Positions 32,464-45,129 of a DNA stretch of 64,000 nucleotides are shown here, in pieces (the stretch's first letter is position 1; every line of letters begins with the position of its first letter). This stretch comes from Isoetes taiwanensis (lineage: Eukaryota; Streptophyta; Lycopodiopsida; Isoetales; Isoetaceae): contig JAJEKV010000080.1 in the NCBI GenBank assembly GCA_021234155.1, positions 4,703,344 through 4,767,343 on the forward strand, given 5' to 3'. The notes below the pieces were generated by a model, which worked only from the letters and a program-made list of their open reading frames with translations, had not been told where the DNA came from and did not search any database. The position numbers and the translations under genes were made by a program.

Positions 32464-34475
32464 CATTATAGTCTTATATTATAATGTTGTGTAATGGGCC
32501 GCACCCTAAATCGGATGATTCGAGGATTTGATTATTAATGGTTGGAGACTGATGTGTGTGGCTAAGGCTATAAATCTTGACTATGGCTTCAATATAGAGG
32601 GAAAGGAAAAGGGAAAAGGAAAGAGGAGAGAGGAAAGGGGGAGAAAGGGAGGAGAAAGGGGAAGGGAAGGGAAGGGAAGGAGAAAAGGAAAAAACGATAG
32701 AAAGGGAAAAAGGGGAAAAGGAAGCAGCGAAAAGGGAAAGGAAAAGGAAAAAATGAGTAGAAAGGGAAAAGGAAAACTATGAAAGGGGAAAAGGGAAAAG
32801 GGAAAAGGGGAAGGAAAAAGGAAAAAAAAAGATAGAAAAGGGGAAAAGGGAAAGCGGAAGGGAGAAAGCGGAAAAGCGGAAAAGCGGAAAGGGAAAAGGG
32901 GAAAAAGAGGGGCCAGGGAAAAGGAAAAAAGCGATAGAAAAGGGGAAGAGAAAAGAGGAAAAGAAGCGGAAGGGGAAGGGAAAAGGAAAAATGAGTAGAA
33001 AGGGAGGAAAGGGAAAAGGGAAAAGGGGAAAAGAAGGGGAAGGAAAAGAGGAAAAGCGATAGAAGGGGAAGAAGGGAAAAGGGGAAAAGGGAAAGGAAAA
33101 GGAAAAAGCATTGAAAGGGGAAAGGAAAAGAGGAAAAGGGGAAAGAGGAAGGGGAAGGGAAAAGGAAACAGTAAGAAAGGAAAGGGAAAAGGGGGAAAAG
33201 GAAGGAGAAGGAAAAGGAAAAAGCGATGAAAGGGAAAAGGAAAAGGGAAAAGGGAGAAAAGGGAAAAGGGGAAAAGGGAAAGGAATAAAGAGGAAGGTAA
33301 GAGGAAAAAGAGGAAGAAGGAGAAAAGAGGAAAATGGAAAGATAAAAGAAAATAGAAAAAGGAATAGAATAGAAGAGAGCGGAAAAAATTACTTATGAGA
33401 AGGAATTAAGAAATAAAAAGGTGAGAAAATGAGAAAAAAGATACAAGGGGAAAATAAGAAAAAGGGTTGCAAAGTCTATGGGAAAAGAAAAGTAAAAGAG
33501 AGGGGAAAAGAGAGGGAAAGGGAAAAAAGGGAACTTGCAGGAAAAGGGAGCGAGAAAGAAAAATGAAAGGGGCGTGAAAAAAGGGGAAAAGAAGAAAGGG
33601 GTGAAGAAAGAGAAAAAGAGAAAGCAAAGAGCATGAGAAAAAGGAAGAGGAAAGGATGGAAATGAGGGGAAAAAGTGGGGAAATTAGAATAGACAAAGAG
33701 GTAAGGAGCAAGGGAATACAAGAAAGAGAGGAAGGAGAAAGGGCCGAGAAAAGGGAAGAGGGAAAGGGTGAGGAAATACAGAAGAAAAGAAAAGGGAAAA
33801 AGAGTATGGGAAAGGGGGAAAAGAAAAAAGAAACAAAAGAAAGGAGAAAGTGGAAAGGGGAAAAAGGGGAAGAAGATGGGGAAAGAGAAGGAAAAGGGGT
33901 ACATAAAAAGGTTGAAAAAGGGAATGGAAAGAGGCATATGGCGAAAGGAGAGGGAGGCAGGGAAAGGGGAAAATGTAAAGGAAGGAAGAGAAAGAAGAGG
34001 AAAAAGGGAACATTGCAAAGCAAAAGGGGTGGGGAAAGTATATGAAAAGGGAATGGAAAGTTGAAATTAGAAGGGAGGCGGAAAGAGGAGAAGGGGAAAA
34101 GCAAAAAGAGCATGAGGAAAAGAGGAGAGAAATGGGAAAGATGGGGAAAAGAGACACGTGATCAAAGAGAGGAGAGGAGGGAAGAGGGTGGGAAAGGAAG
34201 AAAGAGGGCACATGAAAAGGTAAGCAAAAAGAGAGCGAAAAAATGCATGAGAAGCAGCAGGGGAAGAGAAAGAGAAAAGGAAAAGGGAAGAGGAAGGGAG
34301 AAAGGAAAGGAAAGAGAGTAGTGGAAAAAGAGAAATGGGAAGGGGAAAAGATAAAAAGCAAGGGAAAAACGATAGAAGAAGAAAGAAAAAAGAGAGGGGA
34401 AAGGGGAAAGGGGAGAATAGGGAGGGAGAAACTGGGGTTAGAAAAAGGAGAATAAAAAAGAAAAGGGTAAAGGTT
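32464..34475. repeat. Purine-tract unit 2 (direct duplicate)
   Basis: A second copy in the same order and orientation, offset about 1,975-1,990 bases. It has the same promoter-like core at about 32467, CTTGACTATGGCTTCAATAT at 32576, a purine tract to about 34470 and the AAAGGTTC.TAATTTA end. Landmarks such as GGAAAATGGAAAGATAAAAG occur in both. The copies differ by many small changes and indels. Confidence 0.9.
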
Positions 34476-34794
34476 CCTAATTTATGCCCGGCCAAAGCTG
34501 GGTACCATTACTAATCTTGGAATATTGAAATATAGTTCATTATTCTACTCCCACCGGATTTCATGAGTCGTCAGAGTATATGTGAAAATGTATGTGCACT
34601 TTTTAGTTGTTCATGTAAGGTCCACGTTAAGGTGATAATGTCCTTAAATTTCATCATATTTTACAATGTTTTGCAAATTCAACACAATATATACGTGCAC
34701 GAGGGCATAAAATGAACACCTCCAAAAAAACATGTTTCTGAGGCCTAAAAAGTAATGCTTAGTAAGCTTATCTGGCCTTGATTTTGGAATAGAC
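34476..34794. other. Intergenic spacer
   Basis: AT-rich sequence between the purine repeats and the diverged palindrome repeats. Nothing recognised. Confidence 0.35.
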
Positions 34795-35050
34795 ATAATC
34801 CCAATTTAAATGAATGATGGTTAAATGGCCATGGCCATTTATAACAAGTCCTAATGTAAGCTAATAGACATCAAATGGCCATGAAAACATTTAGTAATAA
34901 TAGACTCCTAGAGTAAGCAACGAGGCATCCTAAAGAAGTAAGCTAATACTCCTAAAATTAAATGAGGCATCCAAATGGCGCCATGGCATACATTTGTCAA
35001 CTAAAAGACCCTAAAGTGGCTACGGACATCCCCAAATGGCGATAATGGCC
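34795..35050. repeat. Diverged GGCGCC/GGCCATGGCC palindrome repeats
   Basis: TTAAATGGCCATGGCCATTT near 34823, then GCTAATAGACATCAAATGGCC and AAATGGCGCCATGGCAT near 34974. The ATTTAAATGAATGATGGTTA at the start is the complement of the end of the 26-kb satellite, so this is an inverted, decayed relative. Confidence 0.65.
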
Positions 35051-35929
35051 TTGATTTAGCTTAAACAAAACAATGCAAGTAGATGATATACTGTCCCGCT
35101 TGAGGTGCGTAGCAGCTGTCTCCACGATACGAGGAGCTCCAGCGGGTATGCGATTCCATTGGCCTTGAATTTGGTCAAAGCGGTGTGTAGCTAGATGTGT
35201 TGAGGCGTTGAAGCTGGCGTAGAAATGGCGTAACACTAAAACAAAAGGACTGAAGGAGGTTGCTTTAAGTATTTGCAGAAAAACTAAGTCTTTGCTTGAC
35301 TAAGCTGGCCAGCTAAGTGGCGCTTATTTGGAATCAGCGAAAAAAGCAAATGAAACGGAAAAACAATTACTTTATATAACAAACTTTAGGCGTGCTTCTC
35401 CTGCTTTATACCTACGCGAACTGGGCCCGTGTGTGGCATCGGCGCCCATGCGATCCAGCCATACATGCCGCCCATGCGGGTGGCCCGATCCAGTATACAT
35501 GCCTTGACCCGCCCACTTGACCCGTATGCAGTGGCAGTCGAGGCATATGCGACGCCCATACCGTATTAGGTCCAATATGTCGCTGAATTTGAATTTTGAA
35601 ATTGAATATTTCCCGCCCTACTTGGCCCACCCAAATTTGTGAACATAAATTGAAATTGTTCAGCAGAGCGCGGGTAACATAAAAGTCAAAAATTCCGCGT
35701 AAATTGAAATTTGGTACAGCCACTGTCCGTTGAATGCGTCAGCTTTTAAAAATTGTACTTTGCATTTTAAAAGCTCCCTCTTTATGCGGTGCTCCCTTAA
35801 TGCGACCATGCCACGGCAGAGCGTTTTCATTACGCCCGAGGCGCTTTGAATCCGCTGTTAGATGCCATTTACTTGCCGCGCCGGCCGGGCGCTTCGCTGG
35901 CGGCTCATAGAAATCCCGAGGAGTGATTC
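35051..35929. other. Intergenic, nothing recognised
   Basis: A GC-richer patch at about 35400-35580 holds open frames without domains. No gene is supported. Confidence 0.35.
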
Positions 35930-36045
35930 TTGGCGCTTTCTTCTGGCGCATTCTTCTTGGCCGAGATCCTTCTTGGTAGCTTTCTTCTTGGCCGAATCCT
36001 TCTTGGCTTTCTTCTTGGCCGAACTCTTCTTGGCGCATTCTTAGC
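35930..36045 (-). repeat. Lysine-rich coding-like repeat (histone-H1-tail style)
   Basis: On the minus strand one frame reads AKKSSAKKKAKKDSAKKKAT, made of imperfect GCCAAGAAGAAA-type repeats, bounded by stops. Such tails occur in linker histones and other DNA-binding proteins, but no globular domain is found nearby. A relic exon or a simple expansion are both possible. Confidence 0.4.
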
Positions 36046-37599
36046 GAATATGCTCTGCTGGGGATGCGGCAGTTTTCCTGTTCCATCTGCTCCGGGACAT
36101 ACCACTATGGATCTATCTATCAGAAGTAAGTCCATTGTTTACGGTATGAATGCAATTCTTGCCGTAATAAAGCGTGTTCAAATCTTTGCGACATTAATCG
36201 CGCTAGGACACTAAGAACCTTGGTTTCAATTGCAAATTTGGCATGGGGTGCCCATGTATTTATGCATACTGCTCTTATTGACACATATCTGACAATAGAA
36301 CAGATGCATAACATAGGCACCTAGATGTAAGAACCTGTGATGGAGCTAAGCCGTCGCCCATGTGACCCACTTGGATCAAATGAAGCCGGTATTCTATTTC
36401 AAATACACCTTAAAATCGTGTGTTGGTCTTAATAGAGCCATAAGCGCCATTCGGTTAGTTACGGTTGAAATGTAAATTTGGAGCCAAATGGAGCCATGGC
36501 CATTTTGGTGAAAATGGTGAATTTGGATCAGAAATTGATACCACGTAAAGCCATTTGTTCCAAATTCACACCATAATATGCCATAGGTGTGAATTTGGAT
36601 CAAATGAAACATACATAAACAAGTGTTCACAATTCGACCAAATGGCCTCCCTCAATTTAAATTAAAGAACTATTCTTTTTCTACTAAATGAAGCCATTTT
36701 AAACTGTTGTGCTTATTTTTTCCGTCTATTTCATATGTTCTAAAAAAGTGTAAGCCTTGCTTGATTAGAAGCAGGTTCAATTTCCCTATACAACCTATTA
36801 CGTCGGAAGGAATGACTGATTTATTATTTGCTTTCGAGGGGACATATTTTGAATAGAACCACTCTCTTCATGGGAGAAATAGATCCTTCAAATGTAGCTA
36901 TTGAGGTCATGGACTCAGTGATCCCATGTTGTAGGCCTTCGGTCCCCTGCGGAGGCCGAGATAACATTGGTGAAGCGGTAGGCACATTCATTCCCGATTG
37001 GCCTAGAGGGATGTAAAACGATAGGTGCCCCTCAAGTGAAGATCACGTCGCCGAGATCCCTCAATTTGCCCTCTTGAGAAGGATCCATCTAGTAGTCCAC
37101 ACACCATCATGATAGCCCAGGACCTTCAGTTTCACTTGCTCCTTTGGCAAAGGTAGACCAAGCAACCACGGCAACAAATGAAGATGAGATAGTAGAGGAA
37201 AGTTGGAGGTCATGAGAATCTAGAGTACCCGATCTTGGTCTCAGGTTGTTTTAAGCACGAAGATGAGGCAGGTCTTTCTCTCTGGGCGGATCTACTAGGT
37301 TTGCCATACTACATTCTTCCCTCTGCATTGGATCTAAATGGCCGGGCCGAATATAGTCTTTAGTGATCCTCGAGGATGCTATAGGCGATGTTCTTAGGTG
37401 TATCAAGGTCGGGCTTTGATGCATTGGCATAATAGATCAGGGAAGTAAAATATCAGGTCGTATCCGTACTTTCTTTGAGGCCTATAGCTAACAGATCTAA
37501 TAACTGGGAGACCCATGATGTTTTTGCCTTCATGATGGTAGAGCCAGTTTCACAACATTTACAAAGCTGTTGCTCTCGAGCCTTGGGGATAGCTTAGAA
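36046..37599. other. Intergenic with one perfect hairpin
   Basis: A 14-bp inverted repeat TCCAAATTCACACC / GGTGTGAATTTGGA is at 36559-36572 and 36586-36599 (13-base loop). Diverged GGAGCCATGGCC palindromes of the satellite family are near 36490. Nothing else is supported. Confidence 0.4.
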
Positions 37600-39880
37600 G
37601 TTGAGTGCTTGGTGATGTGAGAAGCAATTCAAAGAAGGAAAAGGAAATATACACATATGTGAGGAATTAGAGAACCAAAGGGGATAGCAAGGAGAGGATG
37701 TCTTCCAAGTCAATCAAGAGAGTGCTCTAAAATCAACGATACCTTACCATGAATGTATGTCCATGAGCGAGAGCAAGTATATACCCCTTAAGAAAAATTT
37801 TATTCTCAATCAAGCGGTGCAGGATTACGCTTGTTTTTGATGTATTTAGATACTTAACTATACAGAGCGGTCGGGCGAAACGTCTCTCTAGGTGGAGTCT
37901 TGTCAATTAAAGCATGGCATTAGCTTTAGGAGTTACTTTCAGTCTATATTTTATAGTTGGAAGAGGTTAGCTGAGTTAGGTGGAAAGCGGGTGGAGCATA
38001 GTATCTGAGGGCTCTAAGAAGCCTAGATCGTGACACTAGCTTCGAGAGAATTAATGGCAATTACCTTCATTAGTGAGAATCGGAGAGCATTTCACATAGA
38101 AAACAAAAAGGAAAGGATGATATAAGGGAGAATGTTACATGACTTCCTTCCATTCTTAATAAGAAAGAGCATACATAGGAAGTGGGTGTAAATTGGTGGA
38201 AAATTAGCCGGGGAAAAGTGTAACCTTGCCCTCTTTTAATATTTGGAAGAAAAGAGTTTCGAGGCCGTCGGCCATAGCAAAATGACTTTCTCCAAGTGTA
38301 ACATATGTGTAGCAGTCATCAAGCGAGGAAATTGGAAAGAACCAAAAGATACAAGGGAAGCGCAGCCTTTCAATTCAGCGAGGCACATATGTTGGAACAA
38401 GCGTTCCTGTAAGGAGTCAATATTGGCATTGGCGTGCATTATCCTTTCGTTACTTGGAAAGTCACCTTTGCATAATACATGATAAGATGGATCAGTCAAA
38501 ACACTCACACAAGAAGTCACCATCTCGCCAAAGTCACATTTTGGAGAGGAAGTCGTAAAGCGACTTAGCGGGGAGCATTGACACATGTGGTCATGGTGGG
38601 CAGACTTATAGCCATTTTCTCTCTTGATGATCTTTGGAAGGATGACTCAAACTTTCATGTTGGATCTTTCTAGGATCCTACACTATCTTGAGTTAGGAAG
38701 AAGACAAGTGTGGTGATGCACGTGGTAGGCGAGAATTCTGAGGATTGCAAATTGATGCAAGCCCTAAGATACTTTCGACCACTGCGGCCATGGCCTTGAG
38801 ACCACGAAGATGCCTTCATCTTCTATTGCCAACTTAGAGGCTTCAATCCTCTTCCTCTAAATCTCTCTACTTGCTACAGGTTGGATAATGCATGGTCAAA
38901 ATAAATAGATATGTATTCTCCTACCTCTCTTATTTGACATGGCTTAAGGTATTAGATAGGATTAGGGTTGAAAACTTCATGATGGTTGGGCATACTCATG
39001 GCCGATATTGATGCATTGTTTGAAACTTTTGGCGTTAATGAGTTCGCCGGATGCTCCTATGCTTTGCACGAGTTGCTTTGCTTGTTTAGCAAGTGCAATG
39101 CAAAGTCTCCTGTTCCATATTTTGTGGATGAAGTTCCAGTTAGGAAGGCTTTGTCAAAAGTATATCAGTAAAGGCCAACGTCTAACAGGCCATCACAGGC
39201 CCATTGCTATTCCGATTTAAAATGGATGGAAATGGCCCATTATGCAATATATAAGATCTGCGGCCAACCCATAAAATTGGATTCGAAGGAATAAGAATGT
39301 GGAAGGATGATGAAAATGGTGAATAGCGTTACCAACGGGGGTGCCTAAATATCCCTCAAAGGAAGACATTGAAAGATCTCCTGGCACATGAGACCCGGCG
39401 CTCGACAAGTACATAGCATTATGGAATTCATACTGCCAAAATCGAATGTAATTAATATTTACTGACGGTACAAAACAACTATGGATTCTTGGAGCGAGAT
39501 TCTTTTGTGTTTGGAAGATGTATCTCGGGAATGACCTCAAAATATTAACTTTTAGTTTGCATACAAGGCAAGAACCTCTACAAATTTGCATTTACTCCAG
39601 GAGATTCGATGTGCATTTATGCTTGTAAGACATTTGCCCTCATTATTGTGGGTATGGATGAAGTCGGTGTTACTATGGATGGGATTCGATCCTCATGCAC
39701 ATGTTACGAAGGTATATTCGTTTTAGTCCGACCTGGAGCGATGAAACTCCAGCGTGGTTGGGCTTTACGGAAGAAGATGCCATCCTAGATCGAGTCTACC
39801 AATTATGGTCACATTTATGTATCATGAATTGGATGCATGTTAGTGCGTGACTATCTGAGTTGTTGTAACTAAGCGTTGGC
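37600..39880 (+). pseudogene. Decayed large ORF, DUF7869-like
   Basis: Plus-strand coding remnants in several frames. In order: MTFSKCNICVAVIKRGNWKE (about 38280); CIIHDKMDQSKHSH (about 38463); a GHGG.TYSHF segment (about 38600); SYLSYLTWLKV (about 38920); MVGHTH followed after a frameshift by DIDALFETFGVNEFAG (about 38975-39050); PVPYFVDEVPV (about 39110); ALPTGVPKYPSKEDIERSPG (about 39330); TDGTKQLWIL and WLGFTEEDAI (to about 39790). The IHDKMD, GHTH..DIDALF and EEVP order matches a family I know as DUF7869, abundant in plant and animal genomes as repeated, probably transposon-linked genes of unknown function. Many stops and shifts make it non-functional. The N-terminal limit is uncertain. 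Confidence 0.55.
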
Positions 39881-40734
39881 GACCAATCCATCAGATCCAT
39901 CAAGGTATGAGAGTTAAGATGCCATACATTATGCATGGGATGCAAATAGCAAAGGCAAGATTGTTATTGATTCAAAATACATTGTTGACATGTGGGGGAC
40001 ATAGCATTAGCTAAAGCTCTCAATCTAGGATCATGTTCTTGATAATCGTAGCATGTATAATTTCTTTTGCTCTAATACTTAGGCATTTTTGGACAATTAT
40101 CTGATTGTCGATACATCAATTAGCTTTCATTATGCTTATACTAACATCCTTACATCTTTTTATAATAGGTGTTTAATACACATCATTACATGATGCACAC
40201 ATTATTGATGGCATACACATATATTTAGATGCACATATTATTGATGGCATTATAAGTCGATATTCACTCATCTTCAATCCCTGCTAAGTGATGGCTTTCA
40301 GCTCATAGAGCGCAGCTCGAGGCCAAAGAAGATGGATCACAACCGAGAGTAAAGGCCCGGGGCAATGACACTTTCGGGACCATCTGACTTTGGATGGATT
40401 GCAAGTAGGGATCGACAACACCTTTATGTATGCGCAGAACAATCATTGCTTGGCTCATGGAGCAAAGAAGAATGGTCTCAAACCGATCTTCATATTATAA
40501 GCCATGGGAGGATGAATGACTTCTACCACGAGATGGGTACTTTTTATAGTCGTTGTAGAATTATTGGTATAATACTTAGAAGCATTGGTAATTATTATCA
40601 CGTGGAGCATTATTATTATTATCACGTCGGTATTGTGGTATTATACTTCAACTTGTGTGGTATTATACTTCAACATTGTGGATTATTAGCTATAAATTCT
40701 TACTACCTTACTTTCCTTCTCACTTTTCACACCT
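39881..40734. other. Intergenic; direct repeats near 40.6 kb
   Basis: ATTATTATCACGT and GGTATTATACTTCAAC occur twice each near 40590-40680. A 140-codon open frame (40365-40787) runs into the minisatellite and is not recognised. It may be the C-terminal end of the upstream relic. Confidence 0.3.
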
Positions 40735-41170
40735 TACTGCCAGTCTTGATCCTTGCTTCTTACTCCTTCATCTTCCTTGTTCCTTGATCTTCTATTTGTT
40801 ACTTGATCTTCCTTCTTCCTTGATCTTCTTACCACCTGATCTTCCTTGTTCATTTTACTTCTTGCTACTTGATCTTGATCCTTGTTCCTTGCACTTCGTG
40901 CTCCTTGCTTTCATGATCTTAACTTCCTTGCTCTTGATCTTGCTATACTTGATCTTGTTCCTTGCTACTAGCTACTTGCTCCTTGATCTTCCTTGTTTCC
41001 TTGATCTTCTTGCTACTTGATCTTCCTTGTTGGCGTACATCTTTGCTACTTGATCTTGATCCTTGTTCCTTGCTTTACTTCATTCCGTGCTCCTTGCTGC
41101 ACTTGATCTTATTTGCTTGCTCTTAGACTTGCTACTTGCTCTGCTCCATGTTCCTTGCTCAAAGTGGTGA
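40735..41170. repeat. CTTGATCTTCC minisatellite
   Basis: Degenerate tandem units of CTTGATCTTCCTTGTTC and TTGCTACTTGATC, period about 20-26 bases and variable. Confidence 0.8.
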
Positions 41171-44100
41171 TCCTTGCTTGCTTTGCAAATGGTTGGACCC
41201 AATCCTCCTGCAGGCTCTCGGAAGGCACGCAGAAAGCATGCAGGCATTGTCACGGCCCTAGAATGGATAGTGACCATTGGGCTGATTTGATTGTGGTCGC
41301 AGGCCTTTGATGGAGGTAATCCATAAGATGTTATAGGAGACTTGCAATGAGGGGAATTCTTGAACCCCCTCATATCTCACAGACGGATAATCTGACAATT
41401 GAGGCCTCTTCTTACGTCTTTGGATATTTAGCACCTCTCTAGATGCATACATATCAAAGTTCATTCATGTAGAAATTTCTAAAGGGGGCCAGTCTTGGCC
41501 TTATTAGGGTGTCTTATACTTGAGTATAGCACAGTTTTGTAGGTTGGGTCAGCTCTTCTTCCGTGTGAGTATCATCTGTGGAATTACTTTTCTATTATTA
41601 AATTTACCCCATATGGTGGGAAGAATCGAGTTGCAGGATATCGTGAGCTCTTGATTCTAATCGGATGCATGGAGTTGCTTATTGAAGGGAAGGGGAAGGG
41701 AAGGGGTTAGAAACTTTGGGGAAGGTTACTAGGGACATACATAGTTCATACTTGGTCTCTGTGTGTTTGGAAGTTGCTATATGATAAGCACGTGTTATTA
41801 TGTTCTCTAAATATTACATGTATGTATATGATGCAGGTCTTGCTGCATCCTAAGCCACGCAAGGTCTATGATCTGGTCTTTGTACCGCGTGTATACAACC
41901 CTGCATAAAGGTCTATGATCACGGTCTTTGTACCGTGTATACAACCGCATAAAGTCTATACAACCCCCATAATAAAAAATTCCAGGTTTACTAAAATTTT
42001 CCCATTATAATGGGAGTGTACTTTACATTCAATCCAAAATTGGATAGATACACATTCAATCATTGAATCCTAGATTTTTAAAAATGTTTCAAAATTAATA
42101 CATTCAATAGAAATCCTAGATCTTAAAAAATGTTCAAAATTACCATGTGAGAGAGAAAACCTAATAATAAAACCTAAAAATTTGTGAGCCTTGTGATGGG
42201 TACATTTTGCGCTTGGATGGAGATGGCTCCTTAGGATGCATACTATTTGAGGTATACCCGGGGCCCAGAACACTCTTTGCTTTCCTCATATTTTTTTTTC
42301 CTTTGGTTAAGGGTTATCCGAGCTTTGCATGCTTTATTCTGTTTTGTCAATTAAATTTGCCAGGAAGGATGTCCCGGGAATGATAAGCTCTACATTTGAT
42401 CTTGTGGCCTTGTCGTCTTCAGGACTATGTCACTTGGGTACATATATAAGCGGGATATTCACGGTGGACATTTTCTCTCAGAAATATCAGGACATTTCTT
42501 AGTTTGTTTATGAAATATTGATTATTAGTTTTATGTAGTGATCTGATAAGCTGGGCATTTTGGTGTTTTAACTTTTGTTTATTTGTTGTTGTTTGTTTTG
42601 TTTTGTTGTTTGTTTTGTTTGTTTTTTTGTTTTGTTTGTTTTTGTTTGGCCAGCACTTGATAGGCGAAGAAGCTTGTAGGGATAGCTTTTGTGGTCCTTA
42701 CCTCTTCATTTACCCCTCTACCGGTCCCAAACAGCATTTTACCTTGTTTAGGATGGCATCTAAAGGTGCTTGACTATGATATAGGCGTTAAGTGTCGGCC
42801 TTTTCTTTCTCTTTTTATTTCATGATTTTTGTAATTTGGGTTTCTTTGTATACCATATGCTAATCTACAATGTCTATTTTAGACGCAGAGTGCCTAGCAT
42901 AACATCATGATCATTTTTCAGTACAGAAGCGGCTGATATTTGGGTCCTTGATTCATATACGGGATCAACTCATGGACATCTTTGCATTATAAAGTACTCT
43001 GCCGCTTGAAGGTATCCAACCATCCTTGTAGATAATGTGGGAAAGAATGATCACGATTGTTTCTTTCTAATTTACGGTGATGACATTTGAGCTTCTCCTG
43101 CGGTGACTATGGGGCGTCGAAACAATTTTCTAAAGGTACTTTATTTGCATGCATAAGTATATAGTAAAATTAAAGTTTTTCTGCGGCCTAAATAATTGTT
43201 AATATAGTCTTTTTAAGGAGATCATAAGATCCACAAAAAGGCCAATTGAGAGACAAGCTTTGAAGCGTTCATTTTTTAAGATGCAAAGTATAATTCCAGA
43301 TGTCTAAGTGGTTACGAAATGTGCGGAAACTTGAAGATTGGAAACAACAATTGATATGATTAACCAAAAATATTTCTGCATATTGGTAGACTTATATGTC
43401 TTGCATTTAATTGAGAAGAGGGGTTCCGGGTGAAAGTCTTGCCGCGTTAGAAGTGTCCCTTTAATCATATTTTTACTTGGATGCTGAAGAGTACAAAATA
43501 GCATTAAAAGTGAATTTTAAGAGGATGTAGAAGCACAAAGTCTGAATCGTTGGCGTTTATACCAATTTTGTAATTTCATGCTACTCTCTTAGTTAGCATT
43601 GTAATAATGCATTGGGAAATTATATTTTCGTTTAGAAGCGGCTTTTTAGTATGCCGGAAAAAACAAGTTCTAGAAATATTGAGCTGGTATTGATTTTATA
43701 TCGTTCAATTCTTTGTTTCAATCTTTGTGCTCTTTTTGTTTGCGAACAAAAATCGGGCTCTCAGTGTGGCCAAAACCATAGGCCCTTATATATGAATGGA
43801 AATCACCACGGTTCAAATCCCAGGGCGCCTTCATATAAGTTGATTTTGTGCAAGTCATTTACAATTTCTTAAGCCTCTCAATGGTTGTAGCAATCATCAT
43901 TAGTACTTTATGAGCACATATATGCTATTTTATTGTCAAAAACATCAAATTGCTCTAAGGTATTGTATAGAGATTTCCAAGTCTTTTTATAGTAAAATAA
44001 TAATGGGGTGCTCCATAAATGTTTTCTAATTTGTGATAAATCAATACCATTTATTGAACAAAAGCATTAAGATTTTGATGGAAAATTTATAACCAAGTGT

Positions 44101-45129
44101 TGTAAAATTTCTGACGATTTATGTCTTTTAATTCATAGTGGTTCCTACTACTTATGTTTAGTAGCCCAATAGGACTTGATTATCTAAGACACCAATGGTT
44201 TTGACTATATCAAATAGTTAAAGATTCAAGCCACCATCATTTTAATGAACAAACAATTAACATTTAGCTTATGCAAACATTGACCCATTTTCTCCATTGA
44301 CAACATGGACTCACAAAAAAAAAATGTAAAGTTGCTTAAGCATTTAAAAGAAAAAATTGTTACTACTTTCTGTCCTACATCACTAATTGGACCACCGACT
44401 TAAAACATAGCAATAAAGCACTATTAAGAACATTGTATTAAATCATACAACCTAACTACCATAAATAACCATCCATAAATAACCATGATATTGAACTGTG
44501 GCAACAAACTAAAACAAGAAAACGTAAGTAAGAACCACAATATGTAACTATTCATGGTTAATCAACATATTAACCCACAAAGTAATATTATTTTATTATA
44601 GTGGTTTCTTGTAAAAATTGCTATGAAAAACTGATAATTGTTAATTGTTGGGGGCCTTGTGCAAGGGGTCAAGACCCCCTAATGGTGATAGATTGGCTGC
44701 AATTGGTGCATTCAGTTCATGTGAGGCAAGGAACCTTAATGGTGAAGAATTGATCATGGCATATAAACATGGTGAAACATTAATCGTAACATGGTGATGA
44801 TGTAAACACAACTTGATGATGTGCATTGACCAAAATAGTGATTCTAATATTTCTAAATGGTGGCAGTAAACTCATACCATGGTGATGTACATCTGCCTTA
44901 ATGATAACAACAAGAATCCAAAGAATCTTAAGGGATTATCTAATACTTATTTCTTGTTCATTCTTATTTTTATATTTCTTATTCCTTCTTATTTTTTTCC
45001 AAAAATTCACCTATAATACGAAGAGGACCATCATTCAAATTTTGTGCCATTGACTCCAACATTCTTTTGATTTTTTCTTCTCAATCTCTTAGATCTAACT
45101 GTAGCAACTTCCACGTTCTCTAAGGCAAC
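41171..45129. other. Intergenic with small tandem repeats
   Basis: A 47-bp repeat with GGTCTATGATC..GTGTATACAACC is at about 41861-41965. Two ~50-bp copies with AATCCTAGAT are at about 42063-42145. A GTTTT/TTTG microsatellite is at about 42575-42648. Near 42940 a reading of ADIWVLDS might recall a copia protease, but nothing around it confirms that. A GGTTCAAATCC match near 43812 may be a Pol III B box. No gene is supported. Confidence 0.4.

Noticed and set aside
32528-34455. Several Lys/Glu/Arg/Gly-only open frames in the second purine tract
   Set aside because: Products of base composition; overlapping frames on both strands are open, with no domain.
42930-43140. Possible copia protease/RT traces (WVLDS, YGDD-like)
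   Set aside because: Isolated short matches in different frames without other copia motifs in order.
43755-43835. tRNA-like A/B box pair
   Set aside because: The B box is good, but acceptor and anticodon stems cannot be formed; kept only as a remark.
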